A DNA stretch of 64,000 nt from contig OZ024804.1 in NCBI GenBank assembly GCA_964017045.1, positions 29,039,445-29,103,444 on the forward strand. The letters run 5' to 3'. Below the pieces are notes generated by a model, which was not told the DNA's origin, ran no database searches, and saw nothing but the letters and a program-made list of their open reading frames with translations. A program made the translations under genes and the position numbers. This stretch comes from Omphiscola glabra (taxonomy: Eukaryota; Mollusca; Gastropoda; Lymnaeidae). Below, in pieces: positions 46,985 to 58,232 of this stretch (position 1 is the stretch's first letter; each line of letters starts with the position of its first letter).

Positions 46985-49180
46985 CGTTTCACCACCCCTC
47001 CAGATTTTCCTGTTCTGATGGGCATGTAGGTACGTTAGTTTGGTAGTCGAAATTGACCATGACCTCCCTAGTATCGTATTTGTGCTTGTTCTGAACTTGG
47101 CTTTGAGTGCGCAGATGGCTGATGAGACCGACTCTGGCACGAAACGTCCTTCTGCAGGGACTTGATGAGACATCTCCAGGCGCAGATTTAACCCGGGCTT
47201 TTCTAGCACGTCTTATGTGCACTGCAGCCGCTGCTCTGTTGGTTTTATTTTGTTTGGGACCTTTGTGTACAGTGAGACGTCACGATACTCTATCCATTGC
47301 CGATTCTCCCCCTTATGTCCGGGTTGATATCGGACGCTTTCAGTGAGGCTTTAAGTGTGTTTTTAAAGCGTTTCTTTTGTCCACCAGAAAATCACTTTCC
47401 ATGCTCGTGCTCAAGCAGTCGTCTGACATTCTCACAAAATATCCCTCCCAGTAAAGATCCTTGGGGCGACTTTCTGTGCTGGTATCTCGGTGTCAGGGAC
47501 CGAGTCCCTCCATTTAGTGTTAAGGATGGATTTTTCTGAGGCTTATCGTATGATAAGTGCTTCAACATTTTTGCATATCATTTATAGACCTCCGCGTTTC
47601 ACATGCATAGGGAAGCGCATGGAGCAAAGCCGCATTGTATACTTTCATTTTAGTGTGAATGTTGATACATCTTATGGTCCATGCATACTTCGACCATCAT
47701 AGGTTTCACTGTCTCGTGCAACACGAAGGTTGACCTATTTATCGATGGTGACGCTTTGGTGCCGTGTGTTGCCAAGAGAAGCAATTTAACACTTTAAGCT
47801 TTTCACCAAATAATTGAACGTTAGGATCAATTTAAGGACTTCGAGGAGCTGGGTGGTATAGCACCTCAGTCTTTTTTGTGTTAATTGTGAGACCGACGTT
47901 TGCGTAGTCATCGTAAAAACTAGCCACACCGCGTTGCATATCTGCTTCTAGCGTTTAGGACACAATCACCGGCAGAAGTGCTTGATGATGTCTGTCAGGA
48001 CCTAGGATTTAGCACGTAACCCTTTGAGGTTGAATAGCTTACCATACGTTTGTTATCTGAGACTCATTCCAACGTCTACCTACCTATCTGAAGGCTTCAG
48101 CCAACATGGAGGAAAACGCGAGGCTGAATAATTTTGGAGCTTTGTTTCATGCCGTTTGTTACAGGGAATGGTTTAGACGTCTCACCATTTCCCTGAACCC
48201 TGGCCTGCTTACCATTATGTCCCCTGATCTAGCCTGCTTACCATTATGTCCCCTAACCCTGGCCTGCTTACCATCATGTCCTCTAACCCTGGCCTGCTTA
48301 CCATTATGTCCCCTGACCCTGGCCTGCTTACCATCATGTCCCCTAACCCTGGCCTGCTTACCATTACGTCCCCTGATCTAGCCTGCTTACCATTATGTCC
48401 CTAACCTGCATACCATGTTGTCCCCTAACCATAGTCTGCATACCATCATGACTCATAACCCTAGCCTGCATACTGTCATGCCCTCTAACCCTAGCATGCA
48501 GATCATTTCCCTTAACTCTAGCCTGCAAACACATAATTGAATAGCTGTATACCATTGATATGAACTTTCTGAGGCAGCCATAGTTGGCCATTTTCTTCCA
48601 AAGGCCCTCTCTACTGACAACGTCGAAAGCCTTGGTCAGATATACAGATGTGGAGAAGAGGTCAATATCATGTTCCTTGCTTTTTTCCTGCAGCTGTCTG
48701 GTCGCAAAAAATATTTAAACAGTTCCCCGTTCTTTACGGAGACCACATGGACTTGCTGACAGAAAACCCTTCTCAAGATGCGTATTAAGATGGATTATCA
48801 AAAGTCTAGAGAGTATCTTGCTTGCAATGGAGAGCAATATGTCACGGTGGTTGTCCCAAGATGGAAGGTTTCCTTTACGCTTGTGCAGGTGAACAATAGA
48901 TGCATCCTTGAAATCTTTTGGAATCGTCTCTTGCTGCCATATAAGTATGAAGGCTGGTGAAGCCTTCCAGTCAGAGCTGTGTAATATTCTTTGTATATTG
49001 CAGTTTGGATCGATTCATTACCTAAAGCTTCGCCACTCGATTGGAGGCGTACAGCTGGTTGATTCTCGATTAGAGTAGGGGGTTGGGAGGTGTGTTCTTC
49101 CATTTCTTGATTGATTGGCACCTGCGGGAGACGACGACTTATGACGTCATCACTGAGGGATGAAGATTGATTTGGGACGT
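46985..49180 (-). mobile_element. Dead LINE with reverse transcriptase remnant and internal minisatellite
   Basis: Minus-strand fragments in order: an upstream RT region; DLFSTSVYLTKAFDVVSREG and LWKKMANYGCLRKFISMV (finger/palm); a 30-bp minisatellite at 48195-48520; QGNGETSKPFPVTNGMKQ; a mutated catalytic stretch (AGDCVLNAR where F/Y-ADD-C is expected); GLTINTKKTEVLYHPAP; and a C-terminal RTFRARVGLISHLRTQ zinc-finger-like end. Stops and frameshifts separate the pieces. The RT type is one I know from mollusc non-LTR elements; the clade was not assigned. Confidence 0.85.
48195..48520. repeat. 30-bp minisatellite inside the LINE reverse transcriptase frame
   Basis: + strand units read CCTGGCCTGCTTACCATCAT, GTCCCCTAAC. 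The minus-strand translation is RGHDGKQARV per unit, an expansion of the HDGMQARV motif expected here in the reverse transcriptase. Confidence 0.93.
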
Positions 49181-49369
49181 TGTCAAAAGGTTCAGCTCAC
49201 AATTCGATTTTCTTTTTCCTCCAGCACTTCGCGGAAACGGGGGTGGGCTCGATTTCGCTGATATTTTCGACTACTTATTGTTGATACTTTAAATGACAGG
49301 TATAACACAGAAAATGATAAAAAGCCATTAAAGAACCATTTAAATTTTTTTTCTTTAAACAGATTTTAG

Positions 49370-49570
49370 GACGTCAGAGCGTTTTGAGCATGGTAACATA
49401 GCATGGACACACGCGTTATGAAAGTACTCAATCATCATCAGAGCGCTGTAAGCGTGCTAAAATAGCATGGACATACGCGTTATGAAAGTACTCAATGATC
49501 ATCAGAGCGATGTGAGCGTGCTAAAATAGCATGGAGTATGGAAACAAGCGCTATGAACGTACTCAATCAT
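49370..49570. repeat. About 63-bp tandem repeat, 3 units
   Basis: Units contain ATCAGAGCGNTGTGAGCGTG-like starts, ATAGCATGGACA and CGCGTTATGAAAGTACTCAA. It lies just upstream (minus sense) of the dead LINE. Confidence 0.88.
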
Positions 49571-50335
49571 CATACAACGTGTGTTGATGTTTTATATAAA
49601 TGTCACTAGAAGGATTATGCGAATTTCGAACCAAAGCGATCCTTCTTTTCTGATGCCATCGCATTGAGAAAACAAAACCAATTGGGCCTACAGTTCATTA
49701 CATAACCTTTCAGAAAATTATGGCTTTGGTTATACTGTCTATTTGAAGAAGAGTTAAAATGAGCATCTGAAGCAAAACACAATTTCTCAGAAAGATGACG
49801 TAACGATATTCATAAAGACGTCATTTTTTTACTCCATCGTAATATCTTCAAGAAGTTAGTAATAAATTACTGTTCAGTAATGGGACATAAGCTGTGAGAC
49901 CCTAGCCAATATATTATATTGTAAAACTATGAATAATAAAATGGTTGCAATAAGGGAAAAGCATAACTTATTTCTGAATTGGCTTTATCCAGTTCAGTCG
50001 TAGTACTTTCATAAATTAGGTTTGTTTTTCAACACACACATAAACACATGATTTAAAATTTAAAAATTGAATGACGTAGTCCAAGGGGAGTAAACAAATA
50101 ATGCATTGCTGTTTTGCTTTTCTATGGACATTTTTTTTTTTAGTTCATTCACATTTAAGTTAAAATTCCAAAAATAGTAAATATCAAGAGGTAAAAATAG
50201 TATTAACATTCCAAATCATACAGACAGAATTGTTACGATTTATTTTTTATATTCCAAAAGTAATTTAAAAACAAAAATACCGAATTTAACGCCCACTCCC
50301 CCCCCCCCCAAAAAAAAAGAAAAAAGTGTCGTCCT
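49571..50335. other. No gene seen
   Basis: AT-rich sequence without a recognised repeat or protein motif. Confidence 0.5.
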
Positions 50336-50339
50336 TTTC

Positions 50340-50485
50340 TCTCCCCAGATCGCCACTGCTCCCCAGATCGCCACTGCTCCCCAGATCGCCACTGCTCCCC
50401 AGATCGCCACTGCTCCCCAGATCGCCACTGCTCCCCAGATTGCCACTGCTCCCCAGATCGCCACTGCTCCCCAGATCGCAACTGC
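50340..50485. repeat. 18-bp minisatellite, about 8 units
   Basis: The unit is GATCGCCACTGCTCCCCA, nearly perfect. It produces the false RSGEQW and AIWGAV frames on the minus strand. Confidence 0.97.
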
Positions 50486-50670
50486 ATGTATGATTTATAT
50501 TGTATGCCCTAAGAGGCTATAGTTACTTGGCGTAAAATACACCTGTTATTTTATGCATTTTAGATCTTGACTAACTAACACTATAGATTACTAGAGACTA
50601 AACAGTGATAACAATTAAATAAAGTTAAAGTTTTCAGAAGCAACCTTTTAAAATTGAAGGTGTGTTAAGC

Positions 50671-50839
50671 CAGGGACGTCATTTTGGGTAGGGCGGGGTG
50701 GTACATATCCCCCCACCCCTGAATGTGCAGGTTTTATTTAAATTGCTATTTATTGTGGCGCCTCCAATAATAAACAACATAACAAGCTGACCAAGCGTTG
50801 GTCCCCCCCCCCTTGAAAAAACCTGAAAGGACGCCCCTG
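50671..50839. mobile_element. hAT-type MITE, CAGGG family, copy 2
   Basis: It starts CAGGGACGTCATTTT and ends AAGGACGCCCCTG, inverted repeats of each other. The flanks TGTTAAGC and TGTTCAAC match at 6 of 8. It is the same family and orientation as 10808-10994. Confidence 0.78.
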
Positions 50840-51084
50840 TGTTCAACAATGGGCTACGTAATTTCTACCGTGGCTGCGCAGTGCGCGGGTTTTAAAGGCC
50901 CCAATTACCTGAAAACGCGTGAATGCTTTCTGTCAAAAAATAAAGGTTCAGAAACAATCCCACGGCTGCTGGCTTAGAGAGTTTCATCATTTATCTCAAC
51001 TAAAATCTCCAACCTTGATTCTGTCTGCAATGAAAAGTTGAAATAATAAGTACAATAGTCATGATAACTATACTTCATAGCATA

Positions 51085-51253
51085 CAGTGGCGTAGCGAGC
51101 TTAACTCGCACCCGGGGCACAATACCTTTTTAGCACCCCCCCTATTCGAAAACCATACAATATTATATGTAAAATATACCATATGGCGCCCCTTTGTGAG
51201 TAGCGCCCGGGGCATGATGCCCACCTTCCCCCCCCCCCTTCGCTACGCCACTG
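51085..51253. mobile_element. hAT-type MITE, CAGTGGCGTAGC family, copy 1
   Basis: The ends CAGTGGCGTAGCGAG and TTCGCTACGCCACTG are nearly perfect inverted repeats. The flanks ATAGCATA and ATGGCATA match at 7 of 8 bases, an 8-bp target duplication as expected for hAT. The body contains two CGCCCGGGGCA-like blocks and no coding capacity. Confidence 0.88.
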
Positions 51254-52430
51254 ATGGCATAACTCAATTTAATCATCCAACGATGTATCGAAAAGTTTTG
51301 AATTACTCTCCACTGTCATTTATAGTTATAGAAGAGACAAGCGATAATCATTTTGTGGGCTTAAACTTAAAAACTTCGAATAACTAAGTTGCTACATGTA
51401 GCACAAAAAACATAAACAAAACAACTATGCTAGCTTTGATTTTTTTCTAATAATCGCAGATTAATGTATGTTCTAAGAATTTATGTCAGTTCTACTATTG
51501 GCTATGTGCCGAGTAAAAAGAACTTTCCGCTCACCTGAGTGACTGATCTCCAAGTCAAATAAAGTCATGAGAATCAAGTTGAGACAACTGAGGTACTTCG
51601 CTTTGCCCCTTTATATTAGGTGGCAGTTTGAAATAGAATAGACATAGTCTATTGGTTTAAATGCTAGCACGTCTTATATTTGTAGAGATTATATTTTAAA
51701 AAACTGAGTGATTGATAAAATTTGACAACACCCCCCCCCCCAAAAAAAAACCCACCATGTTTTACTATTAAAGTTTGATTATTTGGATTCTGTATGGGTT
51801 TCCCCAGGGACACAAAAAGGGGATGGGTTTTGTTTATGTTTTTTTTTTAGATACCGACATTTACAGCAGATATATTTATAGCACATATATATAAGGCATA
51901 TATTCTGCATAATTTGAATTGTACAGCTATATGAGAAGTTAACATCCTGATTTGTATTTATCAAGTTTGGATTTTTACCCAATCAAGGTGAAGGCTGAAA
52001 GCAGGGGCATCGTCACTTTAATCGTCCGAATGGGCCCCGATAATGGGCAGTATTCTTATCAGTTTAAGGGAAGATATTAACAAGAACCGTGTGAAAATGG
52101 GGGACGAAGGGGTGATCATCCCGAGCGCCATCATCGGGGGCGACAAAATCGTAAAATATATTTTCTACTAGCGTAGGAAAAAAAAAGGCGGGGGGGGGGG
52201 GGGGTGTCCAGTCCCGGTGGGTTCTTTTTTATATATGTGAGGGGTGGCATTTTCGGTCCTAATCAATGAAAATAAAATTAATTATGGATGGAAAAGATGG
52301 AGATAATTGTATTTTTCCATGATTGTATATATCTTATTATACAAATCCTTTTATTTTATTTAGACCCAGTTCAAAGAAAATTTGGTGAAGACAAGAACAG
52401 CAGTGAAGTGTACATGACCACCAAAACTAG
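51254..52430. other. No gene seen; poly-G/poly-C tracts
   Basis: AT-rich DNA with homopolymer runs at about 51730 (C then A) and 52189 (G). No exon or recognised element. Confidence 0.5.
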
Positions 52431-52570
52431 CACAGTAGTCATCAAATGACGGCATTTGAAAGGTTCACAGTAGTCATCAAATGACGGCATTTGAAAGGTT
52501 CACAGTAGTCATGAGTGACGGCATTTGAAGGTTCACAGTAGTCATCAAATGACGGCATTTGAAATTTTCT
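52431..52570. repeat. 35-bp tandem repeat, about 4 units
   Basis: The unit is CACAGTAGTCATCAAATGAC, GGCATTTGAAAGGTT, starting at 52431 and 52466. One copy is shortened. Confidence 0.93.
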
Positions 52571-52959
52571 TGTCTTTTGATGTTGTCATGGTGACAGTTT
52601 TTGGACTGATTAAAAAAACAAACAAATTGTTAATGAATTAGTTTGAAGTAATAAATATTTAAATTTAAAAAGTTATAAAAACTAACATTACTTTTAAGGG
52701 TGGTTCCCATGTAATTGGCCCGGGTGATTTGAAAGAATCAATCCGAAAAAATGTTAAAATTTACATCCCCATTTTTTTCATAATTAGACTAATTTCAGTA
52801 TCTTCTGTAAGGCCTTCCTCTAAATTGAAAAATCTAGAAGTTCTTCACAAATTGTAGTTTTGTCTTTGCTTAGGCGTTGAATTACACACATTTTATTGCT
52901 GAGAAATCCGAAACCTACCCATCAGGTTCATCGAAATGACTGATATCAAACCTTGCCAT

Positions 52960-53305
52960 ACTTGCAGCTAACTTGCAGCTAACTTGCCAATCGTGCAGCT
53001 AATTCGCCATACTTGCAACCAACTTGCCATTCATGAAACTAGCTTGCCATACTTGCAACTAACTTGCCATTCTTGCAGCTAATTTGCCATACTTTTAGCT
53101 AACTTGCCATTCTTGCAGTTAACTCGCCATACTTGCAGCTAACATGCCATAATTGCAGCTAACTCGCCATACTTGCAGTTAATTGCCCATTCTTGCAGCT
53201 ATAACTAGCCATTATTGCAGCTAACATGCCATACTTGCAGCTAACTAGCCATACTTGCAGCTAACTAGCCATACTTGCAACTAACATGCCATACTTGCAG
53301 GCATC
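52960..53305. repeat. 21-bp minisatellite, about 16 units
   Basis: The unit is ACTTGCAGCTAACTTGCCAT with alternation between two variants (ACTTGC and TCTTGC starts). Degenerate but continuous. Confidence 0.93.
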
Positions 53306-54004
53306 TTGAAATTTCCTGTACATTTTTAGTTAAGACTATTCAACACTGTTTTATAAATCTGAACATAAACATCACCACGAATTTTTTTTTTATTGGATCA
53401 AACATCGATCAATCATCTCAAGCACTTTAATTTTGTACAACGCACAGGCGGTAACTCCATTTTGAGTCCAACCAGGGGGAATTTAGTTGCGCTTTATTTT
53501 TTTACAACTTGGAATTTACACAAAAATATTTTCAATTCTTAAATGTCTCTTCAATCATACCTTGGGCTTGAAATAAATCCCTGGGATTGTAACAAATCCC
53601 TGGGATTGTAACAACTCAGGTCTTTTTGTTTGTCATTATAAGAAGGATTGTTGGTTGAAAAATGTTTACTATAACCTGGTGGATTATGCTAGGTGGGGGA
53701 CTTTCATTTAACCAGTCACGTTGCCATCATGCTACAGGGGGAGCACTACGAGAAAAGTTTTCTTCGGTCGTGGTTGCCAACTAGATACAATTAAAATGCA
53801 CGGACATTAACTCAAAATATCGGATTTTTTTTACAAATTAACTTGCTTAAACTATGAAGATATAGAAAATATTCTAATATCCATACAACTAGAATTTCTC
53901 TGACATTAAGGACTATGTCAAATATACATATAGCTAAGTGATCTATCAAGTTTATATCAAGTTTATTTCAAGTTTATATCAAGTGTATATCAAGCAAGAA
54001 AAAA

Positions 54005-54380
54005 TGACAAACACCGAGGTTACGCGTTCTTTTCGCTTTCACAATTACCGAATACCCTTAAAAGAAATGTTAGTTTTTTATAATTTTTTTAATTTAAACT
54101 ATTTATTAGTTAAAACTAATTCATTAACAAAAACATACGGTAAACGATCTTTTCTCTTTCAGTGCCCCCAAACAATGGAATTCTCTTCCACTACACATCC
54201 GCAATATAACAACCATCACAGCCTTCAAAACTGCACTCAAAACACATCTCTTTAAACTCTACTATCCTGACTGATTCCCCCCTCTGACCGATAAACGATG
54301 CTGCTGAGTGCCGTCCATGGCTTGTCATGTAAATAGTTATGGAAAGGTTGGAGCGAATAAACATTTGTTTTGTTTTATTT
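54005..54380 (+). mobile_element. LINE 3' end: ORF2 C-terminus and 3' UTR
   Basis: After KTYGKRSF in one frame, a one-base shift gives APKQWNSLPLHIRNITTITA, then FKTALKTHLFKLYYPD and TGA. The G-x-R-S-F-x-F-x-A-P-x-x-W-N-S-L-P block followed by F-K-x-x-L-K-T-H-L-F is the standard C-terminal tail of CR1/RTE-type non-LTR elements. A short 3' UTR with GAATAAAC follows. Confidence 0.85.
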
Positions 54381-54427
54381 AATTAATGTATGTTAATTTC
54401 TAAGTTCATGATTATGTTTTTAAATTG

Positions 54428-54640
54428 TAAGTACTGCGTGGTGAGCCTAGCCCTAGTTTGGGGTACCTTGTATGTACAGCGTGGTGAGTCCAGCTCTAAA
54501 TTGGGGTACCTTGTTTGTACAGCGTGGTGAGCCCAGCTCTAGGTTGGGGTACCTTGTATGTACAGCGTGGTGAGCCCAGCTCTAGGTTGGGGTACCTTGT
54601 ATGTACAGCTTGGTGAGCCCAGCCCTAGGCAGCGGTACCG
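54428..54640. repeat. 43-bp tandem repeat, about 5 units
   Basis: The unit is TGTACAGCGTGGTGAGCCCA, GCTCTAGGTTGGGGTACCTT, GTA. The first unit is the most diverged. It directly follows the LINE 3' end. Confidence 0.94.
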
Positions 54641-54649
54641 AGCTATAGA

Positions 54650-55560
54650 AAACTACAAAAATAAAAAAATAATAAATAATAAGTGTCTCATTTTTTAACG
54701 AACGTCCTAAAGTCATTGTGGACCGTTACGGACAAGTCAATTTAGATAACATTTTATAGGCAGACAGTAAATTTACGAGCGATCGGCAACCTCGCCCTCC
54801 TTCAGGGAAAATTGAAAACATTCGTCCCAATATAGTTGACGAATTAGTCCCTTTTTATAATTTATCATCTGTAGTAATCAGCCCTGTGAATCCTGGGTGA
54901 GTTTTACTCTATGGTCATTGATCACAAAATGTCATGTTGTTACAAAATGCCTATTTTATTTTTAGAGAAAATGTTTCATTGTAGCGCAAATCTCCCGAGA
55001 AAGTTAAGGGAAACAATATCCCTATTGTTACGATGGGATCAAAATGTCGTGCGGTTTTAATTACGAAAAAAAAATGTTCATTACAAAATATGTATGTACC
55101 GGTAACAAAATGCCTTCTGTTTATTTATATGCACTGTTTTTACCATTCTCCATTATATATCTGAGTGCTTTTTATAGAGGGCTATCTCATATTAAAACGG
55201 TACTATATGGAATGGGCGCCATCGGGGCGCCTCTTTTAACTTATATGAAAACTGGTTATAGTTATGGTATTTATAATTTTTCTTATAGGAATATGATTAC
55301 GTTGAAAAATCAATTTTCGCACGTAGATGTAACAGGGGATCTAAAAGCTTATTAAAGTGTTATTTTCGTTCTATACATTTGTATAGAAACATTGTCACGC
55401 CTGTTTTAAAATGGCTCATGTGTGTCCCATGTGGTTAAAAATTACACTCTTAAAAAAGAGAGGGAGGGAGAGAGGGAAGAAGCGAATTGGAGAGAGTGGT
55501 AGAGAGAAGGAGGGAGTGGAAAAGAGAGGGGAGAGAGAGAAAGAGAGAAGAATCCCGTGA
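54650..55560. other. Unassigned sequence with a 103-residue open frame at 55044-55355 (+)
   Basis: The frame contains SVYLYALFLPFSIIYLSAFY and GAIGAPLLTYMKTGY, hydrophobic but unlike any family I know. No splice or upstream coding context supports it. A purine-rich GAGAGAGGGA stretch follows at about 55455-55550. I treat it as non-coding unless homologues are found. Confidence 0.3.
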
Positions 55561-55632
55561 CCGTGTGCCAGTGCAGGGGGGTGGCTAGAGTAAGTGGCAC
55601 CCAGGGCGGGACAAGTAGGCCACACTTTCCAC

Positions 55633-56505
55633 TAGAGACCGACCGAATTTCGGCTTCAGTTTCACGCGCCATTTAATCACTTTCGGCCTAGTTGCGGTTT
55701 CAGCCGAAACAGAAAAATTAACTTTCGATTTCGAAGTTTTCGATCATCTACCAAAAGTCAAACTGTCTGTTTATTGCTAGACGTCTTGCTGTCATCATAT
55801 GTTATATAACTAATACTCTGCGGAAACTGCTCACAGCTGCATGATGACCTACTTTTCCTATATGTCCCAAAAAATTAAATTTCATTTAGACCTTGTGGGG
55901 AGAAAAACTAATGGAATGGTAATATTTATTTCATTATTTTTGTTTTAATTTTTTTCAAAAATAAAATTTGCAACCCTAAGTTTATTCAATTCATTCATTT
56001 GTTGTGATATTCATTTAGATTTATCATTATCATGCTCATCAATGTTGTCATAGAATAAGGTTAATGATATTGAATAATCCTAGGGAATTGTAATATTTCC
56101 ATTTTTTAAACTCTCAAACCCATTATTTTCATCAATAAAATAATATCAAAGCACATTTTGGCGCCCCTAACTAGCTGGCGCCCGGGTACATCTGTCCCCT
56201 GCCCTCCTTAGCTACGCCTCTAATTTTGCCCCCCCCCCTTTTCTACATTTTCTCCCTTCCATACTACTTTAAAAAAACATTTTAAAGAAATTTAAATTAC
56301 TTTTTAATTAAAAGGGTAAAAGCCACATTATTCATTAGATGTTTATTTATTAATATTCACGGCGATCTCATCAAAGTCTTGTTAAGCGTCTGGTTTCGGC
56401 CGAAAGTCTCGTTAAGCTTTTGGGCTCGGCTTCGGTGTCATTTTTAACTTTCGGCCCAGTTTCGGTTTCGGCCAAAATCAGAAAATCACTTTCAGTCGGT
56501 CTCTA
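55633..56505. mobile_element. hAT-type element, 873 bp, TAGAGACCGAC ends
   Basis: The terminal inverted repeats are TAGAGACCGACCGAA and (reverse complement of the right end) TAGAGACCGACTGAA. The flanks CTTTCCAC and CTTTTCAC match at 7 of 8. TTCGGC-rich subterminal repeats lie at both ends. No transposase frame remains. It appears to sit inside an older CAGTGGCG-type MITE whose ends are near 55569 and 56533. Confidence 0.82.
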
Positions 56506-57004
56506 CTTTTCACCCACCCTTCTTTCGCCACTGGCACTGCCCACCCGAACATCTGAAATGCCCCCCCCCCCCACCCACAAGCATATAGAAAGAAACATTA
56601 TTTAATTGTGTAACGATTTACGACTCTAGACAACCCTTAACAAAAATACAAATGAAATCTTACATTTTAAAATATTTTATTTTTAAAATTAAGCCTGCAC
56701 ACTCCATGTTGATTGAGGAAGATGTCACTGATCGGGGTCGTTCAGTTTCTTGACATGCGCAGTACGACTATCAATATTTGTTGTTTCATATAACAGGATC
56801 TGACTCAATGAAGCAGTCACATGCGTGCATTTCTTGATCTGGTTCCCGGGGATACAGGACACGGAAGGAATAGGGCTGCCAAGTTGTCGTTGTTTTGTTT
56901 TTAACCCCACCCCCTCAACTCCCCCAAAGAGAACAAAAATGTACAAGACAAGCCCTGAGTACCGTAATACTCGTAATAATGTACAAAATAAATTCTCAAT
57001 ACTA

Positions 57005-57840
57005 GTAAGTAATAATGTACACGACACGCTCTCTGTAGTACAAGTAATAATGTACACGACACGCTCTCTGTAGTACAAGTAATAATGTACACGACACGCT
57101 CTCAGTAGTACAAGTAATAATGTACACGACACGCTCTCAGTAGTACAAGTAATAATGTACAAGACACACTCTCAGCATACTACAAGTAATAATGTACAAG
57201 ACACGCTCTCAGTAGTACAAGCAATAATGTACACGACACGCTCTCAGTAGTACAAGTAATAATGTACACGACACGCTCTCAGTAGTACAAGTAATAATGT
57301 ACACGACACGCTCTCAGTAGTACAAGTAATAATGTACACGACACGCTCTCAGTAGTACAAGTAATAATGTACACGACACGCTCTCAGTAGTACAAGTAAT
57401 AATGTACACGACACGCTCTCAGTAGTACAAGTAATAATGTACACGACACGCTCTCAGTAGTACAAGTAATAATGTACACGACACGCTCTCAGTAGTACAA
57501 GTAATAATGTACACGACACGCTCTCAGTAGTACAATTAATAATGTACACGACACGCTCTCAGTAGTACAAGTAATAATGTACACGACACGCTCTCAGTAG
57601 TACAAGTAATAATGTACACGACACACTCTCAGTAGTACAAGTAATAATGTACACGACACGCTCTCAGTAGTACAATTAATAATGTACACGACACGCTCTC
57701 AGTAGTACAAGTAATAATGTACACGACACGCTCTCAGTAGTACAATTAATAATGTACACGACACGCTCTCAGTAGTACAATTAATAATGTACACGACACG
57801 CTCTCAGTAGTACAATTAATATTGTTTAAGAAAAGCTTTC
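57005..57840. repeat. 35-bp minisatellite, about 23 units, highly uniform
   Basis: The unit is AATAATGTACACGACACGCT, CTCAGTAGTACAAGT. Most copies are identical, with a few variants (CTCTGTAG at the left edge, CAATT toward the right). Degraded units lie at both edges. The period is not a multiple of three. Confidence 0.97.
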
Positions 57841-58053
57841 AGTACTATGTGTAGTAATGTTTGTTGTTTTTTTTGTTTTTTTTGTGGGGGGGGGGGGGGG
57901 GGGGAGAGCATTGTTCATTTCTTTGCATAAGAAATATCTACCTGGTTCTAATATTTTATTGTAAATATTCATGGTAGGTAAAATCAATGACAGTGGGTGA
58001 ATAAACACAGAGTACGATGCCTAATAACAAATGGGAGGATACTACTGTTAGAA

Positions 58054-58232
58054 CAGCGGTTCTCAACCTGTGGGTCGTGACCCCTTTGGGGGGTCAAATG
58101 ACTCTTACACAGGGGTCGCCTTAGACCATCAGAAAACATATATTTATGAAGAAGCAACGAAAATGTTGGGGTCACCACAACATGAGGAACTGTAATAAAG
58201 GGTCGCGGCATTAAGAGGGATGAGAACCACTG
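58054..58232. mobile_element. SPIN/URR1-like hAT MITE
   Basis: It starts CAGCGGTTCTCAACCTGTGG, continues GTCGTGACCCCTTTGGGG, AGACCATCAGAAAACATATA, GGGGTCACCACAACATGAGG and AAAGGGTCGCGGCATTA, and ends GATGAGAACCACTG. The ends are inverted repeats. The flanks TGTTAGAA and TGTTAGAT match at 7 of 8, an 8-bp target duplication. From memory this is very close to the SPIN/URR1 family of tetrapods. It is 179 bp with no coding capacity. Confidence 0.92.

Noticed and set aside
48798..49121. 107-residue minus-strand frame as a host exon
   Set aside because: It is an out-of-frame piece of the dead LINE reverse transcriptase region.
55044..55355. 103-residue hydrophobic open frame
   Set aside because: No homology recognised, no upstream or splice context, surrounded by transposon debris.
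56725..57162. 145-residue minus-strand frame
   Set aside because: Much of it is the 35-bp array; no conserved motif or splice context.
57005..57840. Regular array resembling a CRISPR
   Set aside because: Units are contiguous with no unique spacers, and the genome is eukaryotic.
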